A DNA stretch of 64,000 bases. It comes from an uncultured Propionibacteriaceae bacterium (GTDB lineage Bacteria > Actinomycetota > Actinomycetes > Propionibacteriales > Propionibacteriaceae). Below the pieces are notes generated by a model that saw nothing but the letters and a program-made list of their open reading frames with translations, had not been told where the DNA came from and did no database searches. Every line of letters starts with the position of its first letter. The stretch's first letter is position 1. The DNA is taken from contig CAMDZW010000002.1 of the NCBI GenBank assembly GCA_945911015.1, positions 62,001 to 126,000 on the forward strand, in the 5' to 3' direction. The position numbers and the translations under genes are program-made. This document shows positions 28,173 through 39,018 of this stretch, piece by piece.

Positions 28173-28217
28173 CCCCTCTCCTGTGACCCCTCTCCTATGA
28201 CCCCTCTCCTGTGACCC
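28170..28217. repeat. 14-bp tandem repeat, 3.4 copies, over the stop codon of the YcaQ-like gene
   Basis: TGACCCCTCTCCTG is repeated from 28170, with one G-to-A change in the second copy and a partial fourth unit. The first TGA is the stop codon of the gene, so every unit carries a copy of the stop. The repeat runs into an otherwise featureless spacer of about 100 nt before the pseudogene. Confidence 0.9.
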
Positions 28218-28323
28218 ACCACTGGGACACTCCTGCCTCCGGTGGTCCTGCCCTCCGGTTTGTCTTGTGCGGGTTGTCCGGTATGGGGACCACAATGGGC
28301 CGGATCGTTTGTACCGTTGATCC

Positions 28324-28875
28324 ATGAGCCAGTGGTAGCCCTATGAGGGTGAGTCTGAGATCGCGCCGCAATACGAGCCGAGCGGGCCTGCCGTCGCGCC
28401 GACTCCGGCCCGGGTCGGGTGGGCCTGGTTGCCGCTGCTGTCGGCGGTGACGAGCATCGTCGGAGTGTTCGGACCGCGGCCGGCCGGCATTGGGAAGGTC
28501 GAACTCGGCTGGGTCCTGGTGGTCCTGATGCTGGTCCCAGCGGTGCTGTGGGGGACCGCGGCGATCACCGGCATCCGGTTGATGGGTCTGCACCAAGGAG
28601 AAGTCGTGGTTCACCGACCCGGACCAGCCCCTGGTCGCCACTGCCCGGATGACCTGGGTGGTGGGCATCGGTGCCCTGGCCCTGACCGGACTGTTCTGGC
28701 TGATCGCCGACTCCGGGACCGGATGGGGGCTGTGGGCAGTGACGATCGGCGTCGTGGGGTGATCCTCACCGGCGGCATCCTCGGACACCGACTGGGTGCG
28801 CGGGCCGACCTGGCCTTCCTCGAGGCCCAGCAGTCCCACCTGTCCCAGCAGATCAGAACCCGCGACCTGCGGTGA
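28324..28875 (+). pseudogene. Degraded small membrane protein gene (nonsense plus two frameshifts)
   Basis: Reading from ATG 28324, codon 5 is TAG (MSQW-stop-PYEGESE). The frame then continues as PARVGWAWLPLLSAV, VELGWVLVVLMLVPAVLWG and GIRLMGL. An extra base near 28590 moves the sequence to frame 2 (TKEKSWFTDPDQPLVATA, then a helix VVGIGALALTGLFWLIA), and a missing G in the GGGG run near 28756 restores frame 1 for VILTGGILGHRLGARADLAFLEAQ. The pieces join into one protein of about 180 residues with four hydrophobic segments. Three lesions suggest a true pseudogene, though the two single-base indels could be sequencing errors. Original function unknown. Confidence 0.7.
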
Positions 28876-28879
28876 TCGC

Positions 28880-30181
28880 TCAGCCGAGCGCGGCGGCAGC
28901 CTGCTCGAAGGCCATACTGATCCGGGCATCGACCCCCGGCAGCAACGGGCCGAGATGGCCGAACGAGACCGCTGAGCTCACCTCGTAGCCCCCCTCGGCG
29001 ATCATGCGGTCACTGACCACGTAGATCGTCGAATCGGTGTAGCCGACGAAGACCACCGGGCCCGGGACCGCTGCCCGTACGAGCTCCTTGATGTCATGGC
29101 AGGGTTCGCCCGACATCGTGGCCAGCCAGAGCGGTTCGGCACTGGCCAGCTTCACCAACGTGCAGGTCAGGGTGGCCACATCCGGACGGGAGGCGTGGTC
29201 GTCGATCCGCAACCTCGCGTTGGCCGCAGTCGGATTGCCCGGACGGCCGGAGGACGCGAGCTCGGCGTAGTCCGAGACCGCAAGCCTGGTCACCGGCAGT
29301 TCGACGGTGAACTCCACTCCGACCGGGTCGAGCTCCACCGGCGTCCCGGGAGTCTGGAGCAGATCCCGTACGGCACCGACCACGTCCTGGGCGAAACGGT
29401 CGATGACGTCGAAACCCTGTCGGGCGAAGGCACCGTCGACGACGGTCGCGCGGGGGCGGGCATCGCCGGCAGCACCCTGGAAGAACAGGGGAGTGCACCC
29501 GTAGCGTTCGGTCTGCAACAGCTGCGCCACACGAGCCGGGAACTCGCCGGTGAGAGTGGTCAGTTCGGGGTAGAAGACCGGATGGCAGGCCCAGACGACG
29601 ACACAGGCGGCCAGGACGTCGCTCTGGTCGATGACGGTCAGCACCACCAGTTCGGTGTCTCGCGGTGCACCTTCATTGGGCCCTGCCGAGGCCACACCAT
29701 CGACGACCACACGACGCTGGATGTTGAGATCGATGTCGCTGCGGCGCAGCTCGAGGCGCCCCGGACGCATCTGGGCCAGGGCGCGATCGATGGCGGCGAT
29801 CCCACGGTCGACCAGCAGAGCGTCGTAGTCGTCGCTCGCCGCGCCCGGGTTGTAGCCGCAGGTGGCGCCGGCATTGTGGTTGTGCACCGCGGCGACCGTC
29901 ACCAGAGTCGGATCGACGCCGTGGACCCGGGCGGCATGGTCGGCCAGCGCACGGTTCAGCCCCCGATCAAAGAAGAGCAACTCGTAGCTGACCCACAGCA
30001 TCACCACACCATCGCCGGAGCGGACGGCCAACACCCGTACGTGCTGGTCGTCGTGCACTGCGGTGTTGATCGAGGCGAAATCGCCGGTGCAGGCCAGCCG
30101 CATGGGGCGGGGCGGAGTGATGACCTCGGTGGCCGTGCCGAAGGAAACCGCGCCGGGGATGGATGTGGACGGGGCAGACAT
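28880..30181 (-). CDS. Neutral/alkaline ceramidase-like N-terminal domain protein
   Basis: 433 residues from ATG 30181; the open frame continues upstream antisense to secA, but that part is not protein-like. The fold is suggested by an N-terminal FGTATEVITPPRPMRLAC, VAAVHNHNAGATCGYNPG (a zinc-binding His motif like the NxHxHxG-type loop of ceramidases), ACHPVFYPELTTLTGEFPA and FFQGAAGDARPR. The C-terminal Ig-like ceramidase domain and any signal peptide are missing, so this is a short intracellular member whose substrate may not be ceramide. Many actinobacterial homologues are annotated only as hypothetical. A GTGACA-ACTG-TGTCAC inverted repeat lies just upstream of its start. Confidence 0.65.
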   Translation of the reverse strand: MSAPSTSIPGAVSFGTATEVITPPRPMRLACTGDFASINTAVHDDQHVRVLAVRSGDGVVMLWVSYELLFFDRGLNRALADHAARVHGVDPTLVTVAAVHNHNAGATCGYNPGAASDDYDALLVDRGIAAIDRALAQMRPGRLELRRSDIDLNIQRRVVVDGVASAGPNEGAPRDTELVVLTVIDQSDVLAACVVVWACHPVFYPELTTLTGEFPARVAQLLQTERYGCTPLFFQGAAGDARPRATVVDGAFARQGFDVIDRFAQDVVGAVRDLLQTPGTPVELDPVGVEFTVELPVTRLAVSDYAELASSGRPGNPTAANARLRIDDHASRPDVATLTCTLVKLASAEPLWLATMSGEPCHDIKELVRAAVPGPVVFVGYTDSTIYVVSDRMIAEGGYEVSSAVSFGHLGPLLPGVDARISMAFEQAAAALG

Positions 30182-30182
30182 G

Positions 30183-30198
30183 GTGACAACTGTGTCAC
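30183..30198. promoter_or_regulatory. Inverted repeat at the start of the ceramidase-like gene
   Basis: GTGACA and TGTCAC flank a 4-nt centre, beginning two bases upstream of the minus-strand ATG at 30181. It is shaped like a repressor operator; no matching regulator is known here. It lies in the 120-nt gap shared with divergent secA. Confidence 0.35.
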
Positions 30199-30240
30199 GA
30201 CTCGGCGCGGGCGATGAGGACGGGTGGTTGGCCGACCGAT

Positions 30241-30246
30241 TAGGAT
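30241..30246 (+). promoter_or_regulatory. Candidate -10 box for secA
   Basis: TAGGAT fits TANNNT and would start transcription near 30253, directly before the large palindrome in the secA leader. No clear -35 precedes it. Confidence 0.4.
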
Positions 30247-30254
30247 GGGACCCG

Positions 30255-30278
30255 CCTGACGTACGGCCGTACGTCAGG
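30255..30278. promoter_or_regulatory. 24-bp perfect palindrome in the secA 5' leader
   Basis: CCTGACGTACGG is followed at once by its exact reverse complement. It ends 9 nt before the AGGAG ribosome site of secA. As RNA it can form a stable hairpin of about 10 pairs at the very start of the transcript; as DNA it is a candidate operator. The centre contains CGTACGG, a heptamer that is frequent across the window. Confidence 0.7.
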
Positions 30279-30301
30279 ACCCCAGGTAGGAGAACGCATC
30301 C

Positions 30302-33137
<2,836 letters not shown>

Positions 33138-33151
<14 letters not shown>

Positions 33152-34280
33152 GCCGCTGGAGTTCTTCACCTCGAAGGTGTACGGCAGGGTCCCGGCCAAC
33201 GCTGGGGTCAGCCTTGACTGGACCATCCTCGAGAACGGTCCGGCGACCGACGGCGGGGTACGGCGACAGCTCCGCCTGGATCTGACCGGACCCACCGGCG
33301 CCGTGGTGCGGTTGACCCTGCTGGTGCACCTGCCCGACCGGGCCTCGGCCCAGTCACCGGTGGGTGCCTTCTGCGGGATGAACTTCCGCGGCAACCACTG
33401 CACCACGGCCGACCCGGCCGTCCTGGACGTGTCCGAGGGGGGCGAGGCAGGCGACCGGCTGCATCACCGTCCCACGACCGACCGGCCCCTGCCGGTGCGC
33501 GGCGATCAGCCGGACCGCTGGTCCTTCGACCAGATCACCGACCGGGGCTGGGCCAGTGTCACCTGGTGCTATCTGCAGCTCGGCCCGGACTTGCCGACCC
33601 ATTTCGCTCACGGTCCGCAGCAACTGTTCTCGGGCCACCTGATCGATGAGCGTGACCCGGACGAATGGGGTGCCATCGCCATCTGGGCCTGGACGATGTC
33701 GAGGGTGCTGGATGCCCTCGCCGCTCAGATGGTGCCCGAGATCGACCCGACTCGCGTGATCGCGCACGGTCACTCTCGTCTCGGCAAGACCGCCATCTGG
33801 GCCGGCGTCAACGATCCACGGTTCGCCGCCGTGATCAGCAACAACTCCGGTTGTCTGGGTGCCACCCTGACCCGCGACATCGGCGAGACACCGAGCCGAC
33901 TGGCGACGACGTTCCCACATTGGGTCACGCCGAACCATGCCCCGGTCGCGGCCCATTGGGACGCCGTCTTCGCCGGAGCCGAGGAGGCTGCGGTGCCCGA
34001 CCAACCGGACCTGCTGGCGCTGGTCGCACCCCGTCCGCTCTATGTCGCCTCGGCCTCCGAAGACGCCTGGGCCGACCCCGAGGGGGAGTTCGCCTCATGG
34101 CAGCGGGCCTCTACCGCCTGGGACCGCGGTGTCGAGGCGACCGCGGGGGAGTTCCCGGCCCCGGACGAGGCCCGGGCGCCTGGGACTGCGCCACTGGGCT
34201 ACCACCTGCGCCGTGGCCGACATGACGTCCAACCGTTCGACTGGACTCACTGGCTGAACTTCGCCGACCGCTGGGTGTGA
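33138..34280 (+). CDS. Glucuronoyl esterase-like (CE15-type) alpha/beta hydrolase
   Basis: 380 residues; ATG 33138 lies inside the end of secA in another frame. The catalytic serine is S213 in [15 protein letters not shown], matching the G-x-S-R-x-G-K nucleophile motif of carbohydrate esterase family 15. The family also has [29 protein letters not shown] and a late His in [17 protein letters not shown]15 enzymes cut ester links between glucuronate in xylan and lignin and are normally exported, but this protein has no signal peptide, so the substrate may be a small intracellular ester. Confidence in the fold is high, in the substrate low. Confidence 0.72.
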
Positions 34281-34281
34281 G

Positions 34282-34297
34282 GTTCCCGCGGGAACGT
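34282..34297. repeat. Left copy of palindromic repeat flanking the DUF222-HNH gene
   Basis: GTTCCCGCGGGAACGT: the first 14 bases are a perfect palindrome. The same 16 bases, inverted, occur at 36032-36047 on the other side of the HNH gene. It begins one base after the esterase stop codon. Confidence 0.85.
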
Positions 34298-34335
34298 GGA
34301 CCAGGGCTGATGGGCACGGCTGCCGTACACACCGT

Positions 34336-35916
34336 TCACGCCGCGGCCCCGGTCACCTCGGAACCGGGCACCTCGGAACCGGGCACCAGCTGTTGTGCGA
34401 CGACATGGCGTTGGTGGGCGATCAGTTGTCGCCGTCTGGCGAGCGCCGCCTCCCGTGCTGGGCCGGTCAACGGCTTGCCGAAGGGGTCGCCGAGCGGCGG
34501 TAGAGCCTGCCTCAGCTCCTGACCGATGACTTCGGGGACGATGATTGAGTCAGCGGTACGGAAGAGCCACCTCGGGTGCGGCAGCCCTGTTCCGGCCTTT
34601 CGGCTCTGGTTGACAGCGATGGAGATGCCGCCCTCATGGACGACCGTGTGGTGGTGCTGACAGAGCAGCATCAGGTTGTCGAGGTCGGTCGGGCCGCCGT
34701 CGAGCCAAGACACAATGTGGTGCACCTTGAGTCGGCGGGTGCGCCCGCAGCCGGGAAACCCACAGTGCCCGTCGCGGAGCATCAGCGCCCGCCGCTGCGC
34801 TCGGGTGCCGTATCGCTTCGACCGTCCGACATGCAATGGCTCCCCGTCGAGCCCGGTGATGATCGCCTGGACGTCCGCCTCACAGCACAGACGACGGGCC
34901 GTGGCCGGTTCGATACCGCTGAAACCGCGGACGGAGCAGCGATTTTCGCGCATCGCAGTCGCTCCGGAGATGGCAGTGGAATGCCCTGACGGCCCGGCCG
35001 GTGCCCCCTCGGTCTCGGTCTCGGCCTCGGTTTCGGTCTCGGTCTCGGTCTGTGCAGCATCTCCTGGGCGCTCCACCAACTGACCGGCATTGATCTCGAC
35101 CACCACGGCCGTACGGTCTTCGCCGGATCGGTCCGCGGGATGACTGTTCGACCAGTGGTTCGCGATCGCCACCAACGCCTCGACCCGACTGCGGCGGTCC
35201 GCCTCCTCGACGAATTCGGCGTGTGGCCGGGGCACCGTGACTGGAGGATCGCCATCACCGGACTCGCCATCCTCGCCGTGACGATGCCGTTGCTCGTCGG
35301 TTGCCGCCTCGAGAGCCGCAACGACGGCGGCACCCTGCTCGGGAGTGAGCACGGCACTGAGACGCACCAGGCCGTCATCATTGGTCGTCCAAGAGAGGCG
35401 AGTGCGCATTTCCCGCTGTTGATGAGTGCCGGAGTGGGCGCGATGGGCACGTACGGTCCGAGCCAGTTGGGACGCGGTGGCGTGCCGGGCGAAATCGAGC
35501 AGGGTCAGCTCGTCGTGGTCATCGACCAGACGGGTGAGTTCGCGTACTTTCGAGAATGACAGATCCCCGGCCCGAAAGGCTGCCGCCGTCTTCGGCATGC
35601 GGCGCAGAGCCCGCGCCACCCGGACATGCTCACGGGCCGTGCCGGGTTGCAGGGCACACATCCGAGACACCCAAGCTGCCAGTGAACGATCTTCGTACCA
35701 CCAGGTAAGCGCCCCACTGGCTTCGAACTCACCCAGCAAGCCGAGGAACGCAGCCTCCTGACCGGTGATGTCAGCGGCTGCCGCCATGAGCCTGGCGGCC
35801 AGCGCCTCCGCCCCGGCCCGGTTGATCGGCCCAGCGCTGGGCTCGTCGGTGTGTGCCTCGGTGGGCAGGTCACATGCTTGGTCGGTGCGATCTTCGCCGA
35901 TCGCCGTGACGGTCAT
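34336..35916 (-). CDS. DUF222 (13E12-type) protein with C-terminal HNH endonuclease domain
   Basis: 526 residues. The N-terminal two thirds are the helical DUF222 region (LARLMAAAADITGQEAAFLGLLGEFEASGAL, WLRMCALQPGTAREHVRVARALR-like, KVRELTRL). An acidic TETETETEAETETE stretch at about residue 297 precedes the HNH domain near 390-440 with DGHCGFPGCGRTRRLKVHHI and LLCQHHHTVVHEGG. Such genes are multicopy in actinobacteria and linked to mobile repeats; the HNH domain would cut DNA. A 15-bp in-frame repeat encodes PGSEVPGSEV at the C-terminus. Identical palindromes lie on both sides of the gene. Confidence 0.9.
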   Translation of the reverse strand: MTVTAIGEDRTDQACDLPTEAHTDEPSAGPINRAGAEALAARLMAAAADITGQEAAFLGLLGEFEASGALTWWYEDRSLAAWVSRMCALQPGTAREHVRVARALRRMPKTAAAFRAGDLSFSKVRELTRLVDDHDELTLLDFARHATASQLARTVRAHRAHSGTHQQREMRTRLSWTTNDDGLVRLSAVLTPEQGAAVVAALEAATDEQRHRHGEDGESGDGDPPVTVPRPHAEFVEEADRRSRVEALVAIANHWSNSHPADRSGEDRTAVVVEINAGQLVERPGDAAQTETETETEAETETEGAPAGPSGHSTAISGATAMRENRCSVRGFSGIEPATARRLCCEADVQAIITGLDGEPLHVGRSKRYGTRAQRRALMLRDGHCGFPGCGRTRRLKVHHIVSWLDGGPTDLDNLMLLCQHHHTVVHEGGISIAVNQSRKAGTGLPHPRWLFRTADSIIVPEVIGQELRQALPPLGDPFGKPLTGPAREAALARRRQLIAHQRHVVAQQLVPGSEVPGSEVTGAAA

Positions 35917-36031
35917 CGGTGCTCCTTCGCTCGCGGTCGTCTCCTCCGGCGACCGCTGGTGCTCTGCGTACGACCAGCCAAGCAGGCGGCTCTGACAATG
36001 TCGGCACGGCGAGGGAACGGACAGGAGGCCG

Positions 36032-36048
36032 ACGTTCCCGCGGGAACG
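36032..36048. repeat. Right copy of palindromic repeat flanking the DUF222-HNH gene
   Basis: ACGTTCCCGCGGGAACG contains the same 14-bp palindrome as 34282-34295 and, read on the minus strand, continues as AACGT toward the HNH gene exactly as the left copy does. It lies about 115 nt upstream of the HNH gene start and 74 nt before the larA-like gene. Confidence 0.85.
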
Positions 36049-36121
36049 CTCTTAGGGGGAGAGCTGGTCAAGATGAGACCCGTACGACAGGCACCGTGAG
36101 GCGTGATGGAAGGATGTGCCC

Positions 36122-37411
36122 ATGGCTGAGGCAGAGGTTCTGTACGGACGCGGCACCATGACCTTTGACCTGCCTGACAAGGCGGAGGTGACCGTGATCC
36201 GCAAGCCGGTTGCCGCCAAGATCGCCGATCCGGCCGCCGCGGTGAGTGCTGCCCTCGACACTGACCCGATCGGTACCGCCGCGCTCGGGGAGGTGGCCCA
36301 GGGGCGGAGCTCGGCCTGCATCGTGGTGTGTGACATCACCCGGCCGGTGCCCAACGGGCTGTTCCTCCGCCCGATTGTCGATCGACTCCTCACCGGCGGC
36401 ATCCCGCTCGATCGGATCACGATCCTGGTGGCGACCGGACTGCACCGCATCGGTGACGAGGCCGAACTCGCCGAGCTGATCGGCGACCCGTGGATCGTTG
36501 ACCACATCCGGATCGAGTGGCATGACGCCCGCGACCCGGAACAGCTCGTCGACCTCGGCCGCACCGCGACCCGCAGCACCCCGGTGACGATCAACAAGAC
36601 CTTGGTCGAGGCTGACCTGCGCATCGTCACTGGGCTGGTCGAACCACACTTCATGGCCGGCTGGTCGGGTGGTCGGAAGGTCGTCGCCCCGGGGGTGGCC
36701 GGTCACGAGACCATCCGTACCTTCCACTCGGCTCGGTTCATGGAGGATCCGTACGCCATCCAGTGCAATCTGGAGCACAACCCGCTCCATGAGGAGCAGC
36801 TGCAGATCGTTGCCGCGCTGGGGGAGGTGCTCGCGGTCAACACGGTCATCGACGAGGACCGAGACCTGGTCGCCATCACCTTCGGTGAGGTGGTGGCCAG
36901 CCATCTGGCTGCGGTCGAGATCGTGGAGGACCTCGCCCGGGTCGAACTGCCGCGCACCTTCTCTACGGTGGTCACCTCAGCGGCCGGTCATCCGCTGGAC
37001 AAGACCTACTACCAGACCGTGAAGGGGATGGTCACCCCGCTTGGCATCCTCGCCGAGGGCGGCACCTTGATCATTGCCTCCGAGTGCGGCGAAGGGATCG
37101 GCTCCCCCGAGTTCCGCGAGTCCCAGCGTCGTCTCGTCTCGGCCGGGCCGGACGGATTCCTGGCCTCGATCATCGACAAGCCGTTGGCCGATGTCGACGA
37201 ATGGCAGACCGAGATGCAGCTCAAACCGATGCGGGCGGGCACGGTCCAGCTGTACAGCACCGGGCTCTCCGATGCCGACCATGCCGACACCGGGGTGGAG
37301 CGGATCGACTCGATCACCGAGGCCATCGCGGCCGCCATCGCCCGCCACGGTGATCCCGCGATCGCGGTCATCCCCGAGGGGCCCTATGTCGTCCCGGTTG
37401 CCAAGGATTGA
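36122..37411 (+). CDS. larA: LarA-type (DUF2088) nickel-pincer racemase family protein
   Basis: 429 residues from ATG 36122 with AGGA 7 nt upstream. Family motifs: DITRPVPN, TGLHRIGDEAEL, the cofactor lysine K186 in GWSGGRKVVAPG (equivalent to K184 of Lactobacillus LarA), a histidine-rich HFMAGW, and GHPLDKTYYQTVKGM. LarA racemises D/L-lactate with a nickel-pincer nucleotide made by LarB, LarC and LarE. None of those genes is in the window. The wider family includes racemases for other 2-hydroxy acids, so the substrate is open. Confidence 0.85.
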   Translation: MAEAEVLYGRGTMTFDLPDKAEVTVIRKPVAAKIADPAAAVSAALDTDPIGTAALGEVAQGRSSACIVVCDITRPVPNGLFLRPIVDRLLTGGIPLDRITILVATGLHRIGDEAELAELIGDPWIVDHIRIEWHDARDPEQLVDLGRTATRSTPVTINKTLVEADLRIVTGLVEPHFMAGWSGGRKVVAPGVAGHETIRTFHSARFMEDPYAIQCNLEHNPLHEEQLQIVAALGEVLAVNTVIDEDRDLVAITFGEVVASHLAAVEIVEDLARVELPRTFSTVVTSAAGHPLDKTYYQTVKGMVTPLGILAEGGTLIIASECGEGIGSPEFRESQRRLVSAGPDGFLASIIDKPLADVDEWQTEMQLKPMRAGTVQLYSTGLSDADHADTGVERIDSITEAIAAAIARHGDPAIAVIPEGPYVVPVAKD

Positions 37412-37450
37412 TGACGCCGGGGATTGATCACGCAGGATTGATCGCGGGGG
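37405..37450. repeat. Imperfect tandem repeat of the larA stop region (GGATTGAT x3)
   Basis: GGATTGAT starts at 37405, 37421 and 37435, each followed by a GACGC, CACGC or CGCGG variant. The first copy contains the stop codon of the larA-like gene, so the stop is repeated twice downstream. The spacing is 16 then 14 nt. Confidence 0.8.
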
Positions 37451-37489
37451 GCCTGTAAGGATCACTGAGGATCTGGACATGTACCGGGT

Positions 37490-37996
37490 ATGAGGCAAGC
37501 ACAGACGCAACGATTCGAGCGGTTGTTCGCCGCTCATGCCGATGCCGTGCACCGATTCGTGGTCCGCCGGAGCCCGTCGGGCAGCGAGGACGTCGTCGCC
37601 GAGACCTTCCTGATCGCCTGGCGAAAGCTCGACCAGGTCCCCGACGATGCCGCCCCCTGGCTGTTCACCACCGCCCGCTGGGTGCTGCGCAACGCAGCCC
37701 GCAGCCAGCGGCGCCGCGACCGACTGGTCGATCGGCACCGCAACGAAGGACCACCTGTGGTGGCTGATGTTGCCGACCACGTCACCGATCAACTTCTCGT
37801 ACGGGAAGTGCTCGCCTCACTCTCCGAGGCCGACCAGGAGGTCCTCCGGCTGGCCGAATGGGACCAGGTGAGCGCCGCTGACGGCGGCCGGGTGCTCGGG
37901 TGCAGTGCCACCGCCTTCTCCGTACGACTCCACCGGGCACGGCGCAGGTTTGCCGCCGCCCTCGACACCCCTCAGCACCACGCCAAGGAGGCATGA
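37490..37996 (+). CDS. ECF-type RNA polymerase sigma factor
   Basis: 168 residues. Region 2 is seen as ERLFAAHADAVHRFVVRRSPSGSEDVVAETFLIAWRKL and APWLFTTARWVLRN; region 4 as LASLSEADQEVLRLAEWDQVSAADGGRVLGCSATAFSVRLHRARRRF. It would direct RNA polymerase to a small stress regulon. The next gene overlaps its stop and encodes a single-pass membrane protein, the usual arrangement for a sigma/anti-sigma pair. No ribosome site precedes the ATG. Confidence 0.92.
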   Translation: MRQAQTQRFERLFAAHADAVHRFVVRRSPSGSEDVVAETFLIAWRKLDQVPDDAAPWLFTTARWVLRNAARSQRRRDRLVDRHRNEGPPVVADVADHVTDQLLVREVLASLSEADQEVLRLAEWDQVSAADGGRVLGCSATAFSVRLHRARRRFAAALDTPQHHAKEA

Positions 37997-39018
37997 TGAG
38001 CCCCGATTCCACCACCACCGAGCAGGCCATGATCCGACTGCGCTCAGCCGATCCGGCCGCCACTGCCCCCGCACTTCGGCTCAGTGCCGGCGACATCTTG
38101 GCCAGCGCCGAGGACGAGACGTTGGTCGACACCGTGCCACACCGCAGCCGGACCCGGTGGCTGCTCCCGCTCGCCGCGGCCGCAGTGGCCCTGCTGGTGG
38201 TCGGCGGATTCCTCATCCGCAACAGCCTGGCCAACCCGGACGCACCAATTGCCGGCACACCTGTGGGGCCGCAGCAGGTGGCGGCCAACTGCGATGTGGA
38301 CGAGGCTGCCAGCGAGTCTCCGCCGACCGATGCGGTGTCGGTGAGTCTGTGTGACCACTCCTTCGACGGGGGACAGCTGAGCGGCCCGCCCGATGCGTTG
38401 GTGGACAACATCGACCAGTTCATCGCCGCCTTCGACGAGCTCGAACCCGCTTCCGACGACATGGCGTGCACCCAGGAGATGGGGCCGGCCTACGATCTGG
38501 TCTTCACCGAGGCCGACGGCACCACGACCGTGGTCAGTGGCGAGCTCTACGGCTGCCGGACGGTGGGCGACCGCCTCGGCGCCGACACCTACCTCGACCA
38601 GTTCACCGACCTGCTGCTCGAGCAGCGGGCCGACCGCGGCCCCTGGAAGGGCCAGGTCGAGCCGGCTTCCTGTGACACCTGGTCCTGGATCGTGGCGACG
38701 CCCGAAGCCGCGGACCGGACCGCCATGGTGTGCCTGCCCAACAACGACGGCACCTTCGTCGAGGTGCCGGTCGAGGACGAGGACCTCGCGACCCTCCGGG
38801 CCGACCTGTCGGCCCACACCGCACCGGCCAGCGACCATGACCGCGGCTGCAGCGACCGGGTCATTCTCGTCCTGGCCTCCAGCTACGGCGACCAGGTGGC
38901 GATCGAGATCACCTGTGGCGTGGGCGAGTGGCAGACCGGGGTCCGCGGTGGCCAGACCCTGCAGTGGGAGCTGTCGTCGCAGTCACGAGAGATCATCCAG
39001 CGGCTGGCCGAGTCGTGA
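37996..39018 (+). CDS. Single-pass membrane protein with Cys-rich outer domain, likely anti-sigma factor
   Basis: 340 residues from ATG 37996 (37993 is also possible), with AAGGAGG upstream. The first 50 residues are cytoplasmic, a membrane helix spans about 56-74, and the remaining 265 residues are extracytoplasmic with eight cysteines (NCDV, LCDH, ACTQ, GCRT, SCDT, VCLP, GCSD, TCGV), enough for four disulfides. The overlap with the ECF sigma gene points to an anti-sigma role. No HxxxCxxC zinc motif is present in the cytoplasmic part, so it would not be a ZAS-type anti-sigma factor. The family is not recognised. Its end overlaps convergent ptrB by 26 nt. Confidence 0.7.
   Translation: MSPDSTTTEQAMIRLRSADPAATAPALRLSAGDILASAEDETLVDTVPHRSRTRWLLPLAAAAVALLVVGGFLIRNSLANPDAPIAGTPVGPQQVAANCDVDEAASESPPTDAVSVSLCDHSFDGGQLSGPPDALVDNIDQFIAAFDELEPASDDMACTQEMGPAYDLVFTEADGTTTVVSGELYGCRTVGDRLGADTYLDQFTDLLLEQRADRGPWKGQVEPASCDTWSWIVATPEAADRTAMVCLPNNDGTFVEVPVEDEDLATLRADLSAHTAPASDHDRGCSDRVILVLASSYGDQVAIEITCGVGEWQTGVRGGQTLQWELSSQSREIIQRLAES

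Larger units (their letters stand above)
34282..36047. mobile_element. Putative small mobile element carrying a DUF222-HNH gene
   Basis: The 1.77-kb segment is bounded by the two copies of the GTTCCCGCGGGAAC palindrome. Extending inward from each copy, the match continues as AACGT and then weakly as SGRCC, so the ends behave as short terminal inverted repeats. The only gene inside is the DUF222-HNH gene. REP13E12-type repeats of mycobacteria carry related genes and behave as repetitive elements. No target-site duplication is visible, and mobility is an inference. Confidence 0.45.

Noticed and set aside
34336..35916. Group I/II intron or intein as host of the HNH gene
   Set aside because: No split exon, intron core or splicing motif is seen; the gene lies between two intact genes with full ends.
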